Assembly: GCA_039111535.1 (NCBI GenBank)
Contig: JBCCIM010000013.1
Location: 1 to 61,917, forward strand
Length of the DNA: 61,917 nucleotides
Reading direction: 5' to 3'
DNA from: Bacteroidota bacterium
GTDB taxonomy: Bacteria; Bacteroidota; Rhodothermia; Rhodothermales; JAHQVL01
Shown: piece by piece, positions 32,722 to 42,754 of the stretch
Layout of the letters: every line of letters starts with the position of its first letter
Position numbering within the stretch: the first letter of the stretch is position 1
Made by a program: the position numbers and the translations under genes
The notes under the pieces: generated by a model
What the model was told of the DNA's origin: nothing
What the model saw: the letters and a program-made list of their open reading frames with translations, nothing else
The model's database searches: none

Positions 32722-34247
32722 GAGTTGATCAGCAATTTGATGAAGCGCAGATGCTTCATCCGATGACGCTGGTGCAGCGCTTTCTGCTGAGTTTACCGGC
32801 TTTTGTATTGCTCCTGATCCCAATTTTCCGCTCTGCTGATTCTGCAAGTGTGGTCCCCGTTGTGGCCGTCATCGTTTACGGTGTCCTCGCGCTTCCCCTC
32901 ATTGCCTTGCGCTACTACCGGTTTCGCTACCGGATTACCAGGAAAGAAATTGTTATCCAAAGCGGCGTGCTCAACCGGCAAAACAGGAGCATTCCCATCG
33001 AACGTATCCAGAACATCGAAATTGAACAGTCGCTGCTGCCACGCATCTTTGGTACTGCAAAAGTAAAAATTGAAACCGCCGGCAGCTCAAAAACAGAAGG
33101 TGTACTGGAATTTGTCGGGATCGAAACAGCCCACGAAATCCGCGAAATTGTCCGTACCTACCAGCAGTCCAGAGAAGCTGCCGCTACCCCGGTAAACTCG
33201 GTCGCATCTCAAGATACGGGTCTAACGGACCAACCCATTGCACCAGCGCCGGCAAGGCAACAGGATGCAACTGCTAACACACCGGTCTTCAGCCTGCCGC
33301 TATCTCGCGTGCTGATGGTGGGCGTCATGCGCTTCTCATTGCTCTATATCGCAATTGCGTTTTCGCTAATAGAGCAAATGTTACCTAATCCGGACGAACT
33401 TGAGGTCTGGCTTCGACGCGGTTGGCTTAAGCCACTTACAGAATATGGTACAGATTCTCCCTGGCAACTCACCGCTGTCATTATATTCTCTGCTGTTTTA
33501 CTCTCCTGGCTTTCCGGCATCCTCGTGAGCTTCAACCGATACTACGGTTTCAAACTCTGGTTGGAGAGCGACAAAATGCACAAGCGCCACGGATTACTCA
33601 CCCTTTCGCAAGGCACCATTCCGTTACGCCGCGTCCAGGCCATGATCCTCCGCGCCAACATGTTGATGCGGCGGTTTAAGTGGATTACACTCGAAGTGCA
33701 AACAATGGGACTCGAAGCAACGGGGCGCGGTCATCAGGTAGTTGCCCCGCTTGCACGGCTCCCCGTAGCAATGGGACTGGCAAATCATATTGGCCCCGTC
33801 ACGTTGCCAGAGCACTTTACACCCGTCTCCCGACTGACTATCCGGCGTACCATCGTCCGCTTTACGGTAGCCCTGCTGGTTACCGTGTTGCCAACAGCGT
33901 ATTTCTGGCAGCCGGCATTATGGGGACTCCTGGCATTGCCAGCCATTCCTTTCTACGCATTCCAGCATTACAAAAACCACGGCTACGCCCTCCAGGAGGA
34001 TACCCTGTATGTCCGCCGCGGTGTATTTCGCCATTTTATTTGGATGATTCCTGTAAGCAAATTCCAGGTACTCTATGGCGAGTCATCCATATTCCAGCGC
34101 CGGCTCGGACTTGAAACAGTTTACATCGACACCGCTGGTGCAGGCGGACTTGCCCTTCCTGAAATCATTGACGTGCCGACGGAAGAAGCCACAGCCTTGA
34201 TCGAAGCCTGCTACAACCGGTTTCAACAAGCTTTTGCAACACCCTAA
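32718..34247 (+). CDS. Large bacterial PH-domain membrane protein (YdbT-like)
   Basis: A 509-residue partner of the YdbS-like protein. It has three bPH2 modules, around residues 60-150 (YRFRYRITRKEIVIQSGVLNR; NIEIEQSLLPRIFGTAKVKIETAG), 270-350 (GLLTLSQGTIPLRRVQAMILRAN) and 410-500 (LQEDTLYVRRGVFRH). Pairs of transmembrane helices separate them. The ATGA overlap with the upstream gene implies translational coupling. Probably an envelope-linked complex, exact role unknown. Confidence 0.85.
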   Translation: MRVDQQFDEAQMLHPMTLVQRFLLSLPAFVLLLIPIFRSADSASVVPVVAVIVYGVLALPLIALRYYRFRYRITRKEIVIQSGVLNRQNRSIPIERIQNIEIEQSLLPRIFGTAKVKIETAGSSKTEGVLEFVGIETAHEIREIVRTYQQSREAAATPVNSVASQDTGLTDQPIAPAPARQQDATANTPVFSLPLSRVLMVGVMRFSLLYIAIAFSLIEQMLPNPDELEVWLRRGWLKPLTEYGTDSPWQLTAVIIFSAVLLSWLSGILVSFNRYYGFKLWLESDKMHKRHGLLTLSQGTIPLRRVQAMILRANMLMRRFKWITLEVQTMGLEATGRGHQVVAPLARLPVAMGLANHIGPVTLPEHFTPVSRLTIRRTIVRFTVALLVTVLPTAYFWQPALWGLLALPAIPFYAFQHYKNHGYALQEDTLYVRRGVFRHFIWMIPVSKFQVLYGESSIFQRRLGLETVYIDTAGAGGLALPEIIDVPTEEATALIEACYNRFQQAFATP

Positions 34248-34251
34248 CCTT

Positions 34252-34800
34252 TTACCGTGACCACGGCGGCGTCACCCCATTCATGCGTGCATAGGCAATC
34301 GATTGCCCAAGATGCTCGTTCATGTGCGTAATGAGTTGAAATAAAACGCCCCATCCTTCTGTCTCTCGACCATAAAGGCGCGTTGAAACGTTCATTCCCG
34401 CTGCCCCTAGTTCGTCGGTTGTTGCCTTAACATAGGCCACTGAGGCCCGTAAATGCTCAAGGACGTTTTGTTTCCCTGTCACAGACGCCATGGCATCCAG
34501 GTTCACATCTGCGGGGAGCGTTGTATCGAGGTAGGTATGGGGATGGTTGTAGTTGTAGCGCGCAATATGCATATACACCTCTTCCACTGACATCGCTTCA
34601 TTATCCGGACGCCATGCGTATAGCTCAGCCGGCATGGCTTCTGCCAACGCTAAAAATTTACGTGCTGATGTATTGAAGTGGCGCAGAAACTCTGCCTTGA
34701 ACGATGCACTATCCTGGGCAACAGCACCTGTGGGTACAAACAGCGATCCGGTGAGCAAGCCTGCAAGCAGCAAGCACACAAAAGAAAAGCGGGATTTCAT
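34252..34800 (-). CDS. Secreted DinB family protein
   Basis: A 182-residue DinB-fold protein, unusual in having a signal peptide (LLLAGLLTGSLFVPTGAVAQD). The fold is indicated by FNTSARKFLALAEAMPAELYAWRP, VYMHIARYNYNHPHTYLD and LFQLITHMNEHLGQSIAYARMNGV; the histidines in HIARYN, HMNEHLGQS are the likely metal ligands. It converges with the YdbT-like gene (4-bp gap). Substrate unknown. The other DinB protein in the window (3647-4171) is cytosolic. Confidence 0.85.
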   Translation of the reverse strand: MKSRFSFVCLLLAGLLTGSLFVPTGAVAQDSASFKAEFLRHFNTSARKFLALAEAMPAELYAWRPDNEAMSVEEVYMHIARYNYNHPHTYLDTTLPADVNLDAMASVTGKQNVLEHLRASVAYVKATTDELGAAGMNVSTRLYGRETEGWGVLFQLITHMNEHLGQSIAYARMNGVTPPWSR

Positions 34801-34959
34801 AGTACAACAAACTTAACCTGATGGAATGGGGGACGCGAGGTTTGTTGCCCTCGCTACTTCACACAGCAGCGCACAACAGCCCAAAATCGGCTGCATCTGT
34901 GTGTAGCACCTGCAATTTACGCTAAAAACAACGATTTGATCGATTTGATTTTATGCCGA

Positions 34960-35727
34960 TCACTTTTTTCGCGGCGTTGCGCTTCCATCTTCTTTACCCC
35001 GCATCGAACAGAGGCCAAGATATAACACGATGGGGATCGTTTTCCTGTAAGCCGGTCCCTGCACATCAAACGCCGTCCAGCCGATAGAAACGGTCCATGC
35101 AACAGGACCAATCCAGGAAACCCACCACGGGAATCTCCCCAAAATAAAATTGAACAACCGCATCGCCAGTTGATGCCCGATGATTTTTCCGATCAATCCA
35201 AAAATAATGTTCTTGATCAGTCCGTTCACAACCAGGCTGCCAAAGGCTTCGATCAACATCGGCAAAGCAAAAACGCCGGCTGATTTCTTGATGAACGATG
35301 CTGCGCGCTCTTGCTCTACGCCGAGGCTTTCGAGCATTTTTTGTTTCTCTTCATCCGGCAGCTCGGCAAACTGCTTGGTCGCGTATTGTGTCACAATTTG
35401 CTCTAGCATCTCGCGCTGCGTGCCCACTTGCGGCTTGTCAACTTTGAGCGCACCTGCTACATCCCGCATCATTTCGTGGAATGGCACACCGGGTTCCGGC
35501 GTTGCCCACCTGCGCATAAAATAGGCAAGATCTGAGCTGCCGAGGTACCGCGTGGATCGCTCCAGTTGTTTGTTCAGCGCCGCACGCCGCGCCGGCGTCT
35601 CATCTTTCTCATAGGCGGCCAGCAACGACTTCAGTTTTTGATCATCCGTCAGGTTAAACGGACTTTCGATAATCCCGATTAGGAAATGGTAATCTGCAAT
35701 TTCAAGGGGTTTGAAGACTTCTTGCAT
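34960..35727 (-). CDS. YaaW-like (UPF0174) protein
   Basis: A 255-residue protein similar in layout to the E. coli YaaW family: an N-terminal helical region (FLIGIIESPFNLTDDQKLKSLL), a middle helix set (REMLEQIVTQYATKQFAELPDEEKQKMLESLG), two hydrophobic segments (FALPMLIEAFGSLVVNGLIKN; FPWWVSWIGPVAWTVSIG) and the family ending GPAYRKTIPIVLYLGLC followed by a basic tail. Function unknown, probably membrane-associated. Monocistronic. Confidence 0.7.
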   Translation of the reverse strand: MQEVFKPLEIADYHFLIGIIESPFNLTDDQKLKSLLAAYEKDETPARRAALNKQLERSTRYLGSSDLAYFMRRWATPEPGVPFHEMMRDVAGALKVDKPQVGTQREMLEQIVTQYATKQFAELPDEEKQKMLESLGVEQERAASFIKKSAGVFALPMLIEAFGSLVVNGLIKNIIFGLIGKIIGHQLAMRLFNFILGRFPWWVSWIGPVAWTVSIGWTAFDVQGPAYRKTIPIVLYLGLCSMRGKEDGSATPRKK

Positions 35728-35915
35728 GATGCGCGCTGTAAATTGAGCAACATTGATGAGGCAGGTCGGTTCTACGATTGCCGGCGATCCAAGGTTACGC
35801 GTAGGGAGATTGTTTTATATATGTGTATAAAGAAGGGCTGGCACCAGCATTAAAGGTTATCGTTTTGCCCCCACACCTTGTATATAATTAACACCATTCA
35901 TAGCTGATTTATTGC

Positions 35916-38756
35916 ATGTTTTCTGATAGATCTGTTCAGGTAACCCTAACCATTGTCTTCGCGCTTGGCCTACTCTTCTACTTTAAGCCGGCAACCCCCA
36001 ACCTGACAGATCAAGCCGGCCAGGCAATCCTGAAAGATCTGGAAGCCCCATCGAAAGCAGATCGCAGCAATTACATGTTTACCATGATGCGCAATCCCGC
36101 AACCATGGCCATCCCCCGAAACATTCGTTCCAGAGAGTTGCGACATGCTGCCGGAATCGCTGCGGACGCCCGGTTTCTAAACAAAACAGACCGAAACCAG
36201 ACCTTCAACTGGTTTGCTGCCGGCCCGTTTGATGTTGGCGGCAGAACGCGCGCGCTTGCCATCGACAGAGAAAACAGCAACCGCCTGCTGGCCGGCGCTG
36301 TTTCTGGCGGCGTCTGGGAGTCGCTCGACAGAGGTGGCACCTGGCATCCCGCCGAGATGACTGACGGCAACCTCAGCATCACCTACCTCGCACAAGACCC
36401 CCGCCCCGGTAATACCGCAACCTGGTATGCCTCTTCGGGTGAGTTCCTTGGCAACAGCGCGTCAGATGCGAGCCGTGCGGCTACGTATTTTGGCAGCGGC
36501 ATCCACAAATCTATCGATGGCGGAAAGTCCTGGTTCGTGTTGAGCGGTGGACAGGCCGGCGATGAAGTCTCGTTTGATTCTCCTTTTGATTTTGTTAACC
36601 GTATCGTGGTCAGCCCGGTTACCGGCTCCGTTTTTATTGCGTCCAATGCTGTAGGCATTTATCGTTCGACCAATGGCGGAGAAACGTTCGGCACCATCGC
36701 CCCCGGGCAGCGCTTCCCTGATCCTGTATTGGGTGGCTTAAACGAACATTTCTGGTCTGATATCGCCGTCAACGATCAAGGCGTGCTGCTTGCAACACTG
36801 TCCTCTACAAGGTCTGCCAACCAGGCAACCAACACACCCGGCGTCTATATCTCGCGCAACGATGGTGATACCTGGACAAACATCACCCCCGGCACCTTCC
36901 CCTCTACCCACAGCCGCAGTGTGTTGGCGTTTGCGCCTTCAAACGAAGAAGTGGCCTACGTATTCACCGCCACACAACGTACAACCAACAACCGGGAAGA
37001 CGTTCGCCTGCATAAACTGGACCTTGGTTCTGGAGCAGCCACCGATCTTTCAGACAACATCCCTGGCCTTAGCGAAGCCGGTAATATCGACACACAAGGG
37101 GGCTATAACATGGCAATTGCCGTGAAGCCCGACGATGAAGACTTTGTCCTGCTCGGTGCAACCAACACCTACCGGTCGCGCAACGGTTTCTCTTCTGTTC
37201 TGGTAGATCGCCTCGATTACTGGGTTGGCGGGTACGATGCCGTTGATGATGACTTTGGCAATTATGCCAACCACCACCCGGACCAACACCTCTTCATCTT
37301 CGACCCCCAAGACCCCAACCGGATGTGGAACGCCAATGACGGCGGCGTTTTCATGACACCGAACATTGCCCGTACCAATGAAGTGGTTTGGTTCGACATG
37401 AACCTGGGATACAAAACCACGCAGTTCTACACCGTTGCCATGCCAGAAATTGATGGCGATACACGCATTGCCGGCGGGACGCAAGATAACGGCACACCGT
37501 TCGTCCGTCTTGATGACCTGGCCAATACTTCGCGCAACATTAGCGTCGGCGACGGTGCACACCTGTATTTTGGGGAAGCCTTTGCGTTTGTAGGATTTCA
37601 AAATGGCGCAACGCTCCGGCTGCAATACAACAGCGATGGGACCCCAACATTTGCAGGTTTTAGTTTCATCCAGCCCAGCCAGGCATCAAACCAGCTCTTC
37701 GTTAATCCGTTTGTGGTAGATCCCAATGACGAAGAAGTAATGTACTACCCTGCTGGCGCTTCCCTTTGGCGCAATGATGCACTGTCGTCTATTGCAAGCG
37801 GACAAACAGACAATGGTGGCGTCTTAACCGGATGGAACAGGCTGAACAATATCCCGCGGCTTAGTGGTCTCACCATCTCGGCAATTGCCATTTCACGTGC
37901 GCCTGCCCATACCTTGTACTTTGCGGGAAGCGATGTTCGCGACACCAACCCGCAGGCCCCCCGCATTTACCGGCTCGACAATGCCAATCTTGGAGACGGC
38001 GATGGCACCCAGACTTATACAATACCTGGCGCATCAAGCGGCGCATACATTGCAGACATTGCTATAAATCCGGCAGATGCAGATGAAATTATCGTCGTAT
38101 TGTCTAATTATGAAATCATTGGCCTTTACCATTCAACAGATGGTGGAGAGAATTTCACGGCAATAGAAGGCAATCTTACCGGCAACACATCAGAACCCGG
38201 CCCTTCTTTACGCGCAGCAACCATACTTCCCGGAAGCGATGGTACAACCTACTTTGTGGGTACAAGCACCGGACTCTACAGTACCGAAACCCTGAATGGT
38301 TCAAATACGATTTGGTCTCCGGAAGGCACAGAAGAACTGGGCAATGCTGTTGTATGGGATGTGACAAGCCGGCAATCAGATGCTTTGGTGGCTGTAGGTA
38401 CACATGGCCGAGGCATGTATGTTGGTAGCCAGGATCCGAGTTTCAATCCACGGCCTGTGCCAGAATCATTCACCCTCTTCCCCAATTACCCCAATCCTTT
38501 TGCATCCATCACACGCATTGGCTACACGCTTACAGAACGCAGCCGCGTGAGCCTTGCTGTGTTTGATCTTTCAGGCAAAAAAATAACAGATCTGGTAACA
38601 AATCAGGAAGAGGAAACAGGGCGGCATGAGGTGGTGTTCAACGCGGGTTCTGTTGCCAGCGGAGTCTACCTGTTCCAGCTACTTGTACATCCCCTCGAAG
38701 GATCGACAAGCGCGGCGTCATTTTCTAAGACAAGGAAAATGATGATTATCAAATAG
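35916..38756 (+). CDS. T9SS-targeted BNR/sortilin-like repeat protein
   Basis: A 946-residue secreted protein. An N-terminal hydrophobic segment (LTIVFALGLLFYF) precedes an extended beta-propeller made of BNR/VPS10-type repeats (GGVWESLDRGGTWHPA, GIHKSIDGGKSWFVLSGG, GIYRSTNGGETFGTI, GVYISRNDGDTWTNI, GLYHSTDGGENFTAI). The last 85 residues are a T9SS sorting domain (FPNYPNPFASITRIGYTLTE, VFDLSGKKITDL, SGVYLFQL, KTRKMMIIK). Such proteins are extracellular; enzymatic activity is not evident. It is 43 bp upstream of malQ on the same strand. Confidence 0.85.
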   Translation: MFSDRSVQVTLTIVFALGLLFYFKPATPNLTDQAGQAILKDLEAPSKADRSNYMFTMMRNPATMAIPRNIRSRELRHAAGIAADARFLNKTDRNQTFNWFAAGPFDVGGRTRALAIDRENSNRLLAGAVSGGVWESLDRGGTWHPAEMTDGNLSITYLAQDPRPGNTATWYASSGEFLGNSASDASRAATYFGSGIHKSIDGGKSWFVLSGGQAGDEVSFDSPFDFVNRIVVSPVTGSVFIASNAVGIYRSTNGGETFGTIAPGQRFPDPVLGGLNEHFWSDIAVNDQGVLLATLSSTRSANQATNTPGVYISRNDGDTWTNITPGTFPSTHSRSVLAFAPSNEEVAYVFTATQRTTNNREDVRLHKLDLGSGAATDLSDNIPGLSEAGNIDTQGGYNMAIAVKPDDEDFVLLGATNTYRSRNGFSSVLVDRLDYWVGGYDAVDDDFGNYANHHPDQHLFIFDPQDPNRMWNANDGGVFMTPNIARTNEVVWFDMNLGYKTTQFYTVAMPEIDGDTRIAGGTQDNGTPFVRLDDLANTSRNISVGDGAHLYFGEAFAFVGFQNGATLRLQYNSDGTPTFAGFSFIQPSQASNQLFVNPFVVDPNDEEVMYYPAGASLWRNDALSSIASGQTDNGGVLTGWNRLNNIPRLSGLTISAIAISRAPAHTLYFAGSDVRDTNPQAPRIYRLDNANLGDGDGTQTYTIPGASSGAYIADIAINPADADEIIVVLSNYEIIGLYHSTDGGENFTAIEGNLTGNTSEPGPSLRAATILPGSDGTTYFVGTSTGLYSTETLNGSNTIWSPEGTEELGNAVVWDVTSRQSDALVAVGTHGRGMYVGSQDPSFNPRPVPESFTLFPNYPNPFASITRIGYTLTERSRVSLAVFDLSGKKITDLVTNQEEETGRHEVVFNAGSVASGVYLFQLLVHPLEGSTSAASFSKTRKMMIIK

Positions 38757-38799
38757 GACTCAATGGCTGTTTCTTGTCATTATCTCCCTATTTGTTTTT

Positions 38800-40332
38800 A
38801 TGATTTTACCACGGAGCAGCGGCATACTCCTTCACATCACATCCCTCCCAAGTCCTTTTGGGGTCGGCGACCTTGGGCCGTCGGCGTTTCACTTTGCCGA
38901 CTTGCTTCACGAGGCGCACCAACAAGTCTGGCAAGTGCTACCACTCGTTCCCGCCGGTTTTGGAAATTCCCCGTACGCGAGTCCGTCAACCTTTGCCGGT
39001 AATCCGTTGCTCATCAGTCCGGAAAAACTGCTGGAAGACGGCCTGTTGGAGGCAGCAGATCTGACAGAGATTCCAGCATTTGATACGACGAAAGTAGATT
39101 TTGAAGCTGTCAAACCATTCAAATTCAGTTTGCTCAAGCGCGCTTTTATGCGGTTTGAAGCCGGCAAAAGCAGCCTCAATCCCGCAGGGTTTGATACCTA
39201 CTGCGCTGCAAACCAGTCATGGCTGGATGATTACGCGCTATTTTCTGTACTCAAGGCATTTTATGATGATCAGGAGTGGGTTGATTGGCCCCACGATATC
39301 AAACAGCGTGCATCAGCCGCTATAGACAAAGCCCGCAAGGAGCACGCACGTGATATCCGCATGCACCAGTTCTGGCAATACCTCTTCGATAAACAGTGGC
39401 ATGCGCTGAAGGCCTATTGCAATGCGAAGGATATCAAGATGTTTGGCGACCTGCCCATTTATGTCGCACACGACAGCGCCGACGTTTGGGCAAATCAAGA
39501 ACGATTTTATCTGGATGCCGATGGCCGACAGACTGTAGTTGCCGGCGTGCCCCCCGACTATTTCAGCGAAACAGGCCAGCGCTGGGGCAACCCCATCTAC
39601 AGGTGGGATAAAATGGCCGAGCAGCAATATGCGTGGTGGACCGAGCGATTTGCCGCCATCCTGAAGCAAGTCGATTATGTTCGGCTCGATCACTTCCGTG
39701 GCTTCGAAGCCTACTGGGAAGTGCCGGCATCCGAAGATACAGCCATTAACGGGACCTGGGTAGAAGGCCCCAAACATGCGCTTTTTGAGGTATTGAAACG
39801 CGAACTGGGCGACCTGCCCGTCATCGCTGAAAACCTGGGGGTCATAACCGAAGGCGTTACGTCCATCATGGAAGCCTTCGAATTTCCAGGTATGGCTATT
39901 CTGCAGTTTGCCTTCGATGGCGATCCATCATCAGAATTCCTCCCGCACAACTACCAACAGCACCTGGTAGCCTATACGGGTACCCACGACAACGATACGT
40001 TAAAAGGCTGGTGGTTCAACAACCAGAGCACGCAAGAGGCAGCAGCCATCGAACGGGCCAGAAACTATGCACGCGCATATCTTGACCTGGAAGGCAAAGC
40101 TGATGAACACCTGCACTGGCCCTTTAATCGGGCGCTTCTGGCTTCTGTCGCAGCATTAGCCGTGCTTCCGTTGCAGGATGTAATGGGTTTGGGGCAACAT
40201 GCGCGCATGAACACACCCGGTACAGTTGGTGATGCCAACTGGTCTTGGCGCTTTACATTCGATATGTTATCCGCTGAGGCGGTTACACACCTCGGAAAAC
40301 TGACCAAGCTGTATGGACGCGCCATCGTATAG
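38800..40332 (+). CDS. malQ: 4-alpha-glucanotransferase (amylomaltase)
   Basis: A 510-residue GH77 enzyme that transfers maltosyl and longer units between alpha-1,4-glucans. The start SSGILLHITSLPSPFGVGDLGP and GNSPYASPSTFAGNPLLISPE are classic MalQ. Catalytic motifs: nucleophile Asp in DYVRLDHFRGFEAYW, acid Glu in PVIAENLG, and the GTHDNDTLKGWW transition-state Asp. I chose the ATG at 38800. Cluster partners glgX (convergent) and glgB indicate a shared role in storage-glucan turnover. Confidence 0.95.
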   Translation: MILPRSSGILLHITSLPSPFGVGDLGPSAFHFADLLHEAHQQVWQVLPLVPAGFGNSPYASPSTFAGNPLLISPEKLLEDGLLEAADLTEIPAFDTTKVDFEAVKPFKFSLLKRAFMRFEAGKSSLNPAGFDTYCAANQSWLDDYALFSVLKAFYDDQEWVDWPHDIKQRASAAIDKARKEHARDIRMHQFWQYLFDKQWHALKAYCNAKDIKMFGDLPIYVAHDSADVWANQERFYLDADGRQTVVAGVPPDYFSETGQRWGNPIYRWDKMAEQQYAWWTERFAAILKQVDYVRLDHFRGFEAYWEVPASEDTAINGTWVEGPKHALFEVLKRELGDLPVIAENLGVITEGVTSIMEAFEFPGMAILQFAFDGDPSSEFLPHNYQQHLVAYTGTHDNDTLKGWWFNNQSTQEAAAIERARNYARAYLDLEGKADEHLHWPFNRALLASVAALAVLPLQDVMGLGQHARMNTPGTVGDANWSWRFTFDMLSAEAVTHLGKLTKLYGRAIV

Positions 40333-40366
40333 ACTGAAAAACAAGTAATCGGGTAGCGTTTCCTGC

Positions 40367-42562
40367 TTATTCAGCTCTTAGGACCCATACACTGCGAGGA
40401 GGCACTGCACCGCGATCACCCATCTGAAACCCTGTGCCCACTTCAGGATCGCCGGCAACCGCATTCAACGCCATGGTCCATCCATGCTCCCGGTCTTTGG
40501 AAGCGCTCGGGACAACAAATGAAACAGACTCATGGCTCGCATTAAAAATAACGAGGAACGTATCGTCCTGTATGCGCTGACCAGTAGCGTCCTTTCGTAG
40601 GATACGATCGCCTTGTAGCATCATGCCTATCGTTCTGAGGCGATCATTTTGCCAGTCGCCTTCTCCCATCTCACGCCCAGAAGGATGCCACCACATCACA
40701 TCTTTCAATCCGGATTCATCCACACGGCCAGTAAGGAAATGGTGCCGGCTAAAATTAGGATGGGCCTTTCGAAAATGAATGACCTTTTTCATATACGCCA
40801 GAAATTCCTGCGCCTCATCATCCAGCGACCAGTTGTACCAGTTAATGTCATTGTCCTGGCAATAGGCGTTGTTGTTACCATGCTGGGTTTTAGAGAGTTC
40901 ATCCCCACCCAATACCATCGGCACCCCCTGAGAAAACAGGAGGCTGGCAATCATCGCCTGCTTAAGCTTCTTCCGGTGTCCGTTGACCGCTGGATCATCA
41001 GAAGGCCCCTCAACGCCCATATTGATGCTGTGATTGGCATTGTGGCCGTCGCGGTTGCCTTCTTTGTTTAATTCGTTGTGCTTTTGCTCATAGCTCACAA
41101 AATCCTGTAACGTGTAGCCGTCGTGGGCTGTCAGGAAGTTGATGGAGGCATATGGCCGGCGGCCCGACCACTCATAGAGGTCGCTGGAGCCGGCGAGGCT
41201 TGTGGCCATATCACCAATCAATCCCGTATCCCCGCGCCAGAAGCGCCGCATAACGTCTCTGTACCGGCCATTCCACTCCGTCCATTGCCAGGGGAAACTG
41301 CCCACCTGGTAGCCCCCTGGCCCTACATCCCACGGCTCCGCAATCAGTTTAACCTGGCTCAACACGGGGTCCTGCTGGATGACCTGAAAAAAGGCCGATA
41401 ACATGTTGATTTCAAAAAGATCGCGGGCGAGGGCAGCGGCAAGATCAAACCGAAAACCGTCCACATGCATTTCCTCGACCCAGTACCGCAAACTGTCCAT
41501 CACCAGTTGGAGAACATGTGAGTTGCCCATATCTAGCGTATTACCCGTACCGGTATAGTCCATCAGATACCGCGGATCTGACGGATTCTGCTTGTAATAC
41601 GAAAGGTTGTCTATGCCTCTAAACGACAGGGTAGGCCCCATGTGGTTGCCTTCGCCTGTGTGGTTGTATACAACGTCTATGATAACTTCAAAGCCGGCGG
41701 CGTGTAATCCACGCACCATCATTTTGAATTCGCGAACCGCAGCAATCGGATCATCTGCTGCACTTGTATTGGCAGCGTACGCGGGCTCGGGTGCAAAGTA
41801 GGCCAGCGTATTGTACCCCCAGTAGTTGACCAACTCTTTTTCTACGAGGTGGGCTTCTTCAACCCGCGCATGTACGGGCAAGAGTTGGATGGTTGTGACA
41901 CCAAGGCTTTTGAAATGGTCGAGTACGGGCGCTGAAATAAGGCCAAGGTAAGAACCACGCAGTCCTTCTGGCACATCCGGATGCAACTGGCTGATGCCTT
42001 TTACATGCGTTTCGTAAATGATGGTATCTGCCCACGCAATGCCGGGCGGCTTGTCATTGCCCCATTCAAAATGCTCTTCTATAACCGCCCCGAGTGGTGC
42101 ATAGGCGGCCGTATCGACGGTTGAAAAGGTCAGGTCGGCTTCCGGATCTTCGCTATCATAGCCATACAAACCGTCGTCCCATTTCATTGGCCGGCCAATT
42201 GCACGAGCATAGGGATCCAAAAGGACCTTATTGCGATTGAAGCGCAGTCCCTTCTCAGGTACATAAGGACCGTCAACGCGGTACCCGTAGCACTGCCCCG
42301 GTTTTACATGCGGCAAATATATATGCCAGATCGGGCCGGTACGCTGATCGAGTACGTGCACCTCGCTGGGTGCAGCATCTTCTGCACGGGCAAAAAGCAG
42401 CAATTCTACACGTGTAGCCTGTGCGCTATAGAGCGCAAAATTAACGCCTATACCATCCCATGTTGCCCCAAGCGGATAAGGTTTGCCAGGCATCACAGGC
42501 ATTTGGTTGCTTTTGTCGTCGGTCACTGTATCTTCAGCAGAGATTGAGAGCATCGGGTCCAT
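40367..42562 (-). CDS. glgX: Glycogen debranching enzyme (isoamylase type)
   Basis: A 731-residue GH13 debranching enzyme acting on alpha-1,6 branches. It has the N-terminal CBM48 ([29 protein letters not shown]) and the catalytic motifs [25 protein letters not shown] (nucleophile Asp), [17 protein letters not shown] (acid Glu) and [36 protein letters not shown] is the GlgX/isoamylase signature. It is convergent with malQ (34-bp gap) and divergent from glgB. Confidence 0.95.
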   Translation of the reverse strand: MDPMLSISAEDTVTDDKSNQMPVMPGKPYPLGATWDGIGVNFALYSAQATRVELLLFARAEDAAPSEVHVLDQRTGPIWHIYLPHVKPGQCYGYRVDGPYVPEKGLRFNRNKVLLDPYARAIGRPMKWDDGLYGYDSEDPEADLTFSTVDTAAYAPLGAVIEEHFEWGNDKPPGIAWADTIIYETHVKGISQLHPDVPEGLRGSYLGLISAPVLDHFKSLGVTTIQLLPVHARVEEAHLVEKELVNYWGYNTLAYFAPEPAYAANTSAADDPIAAVREFKMMVRGLHAAGFEVIIDVVYNHTGEGNHMGPTLSFRGIDNLSYYKQNPSDPRYLMDYTGTGNTLDMGNSHVLQLVMDSLRYWVEEMHVDGFRFDLAAALARDLFEINMLSAFFQVIQQDPVLSQVKLIAEPWDVGPGGYQVGSFPWQWTEWNGRYRDVMRRFWRGDTGLIGDMATSLAGSSDLYEWSGRRPYASINFLTAHDGYTLQDFVSYEQKHNELNKEGNRDGHNANHSINMGVEGPSDDPAVNGHRKKLKQAMIASLLFSQGVPMVLGGDELSKTQHGNNNAYCQDNDINWYNWSLDDEAQEFLAYMKKVIHFRKAHPNFSRHHFLTGRVDESGLKDVMWWHPSGREMGEGDWQNDRLRTIGMMLQGDRILRKDATGQRIQDDTFLVIFNASHESVSFVVPSASKDREHGWTMALNAVAGDPEVGTGFQMGDRGAVPPRSVWVLRAE

Positions 42563-42754
42563 ATTCGGAACTTCTATCTAGAATTCATGACTTGCTTTAT
42601 GAATCATTGCTTAAGTTATGACGAAGATAACCTAAACTTGAATTACGTACTTTGCTAACGTGGTACACACCAGCTAGGGAATGTAACACACCAGTTTTCG
42701 TTCAATACATTTTTTCTCATCGAGAACAAGCTCAAAGGCCAGTTAACATAAATT

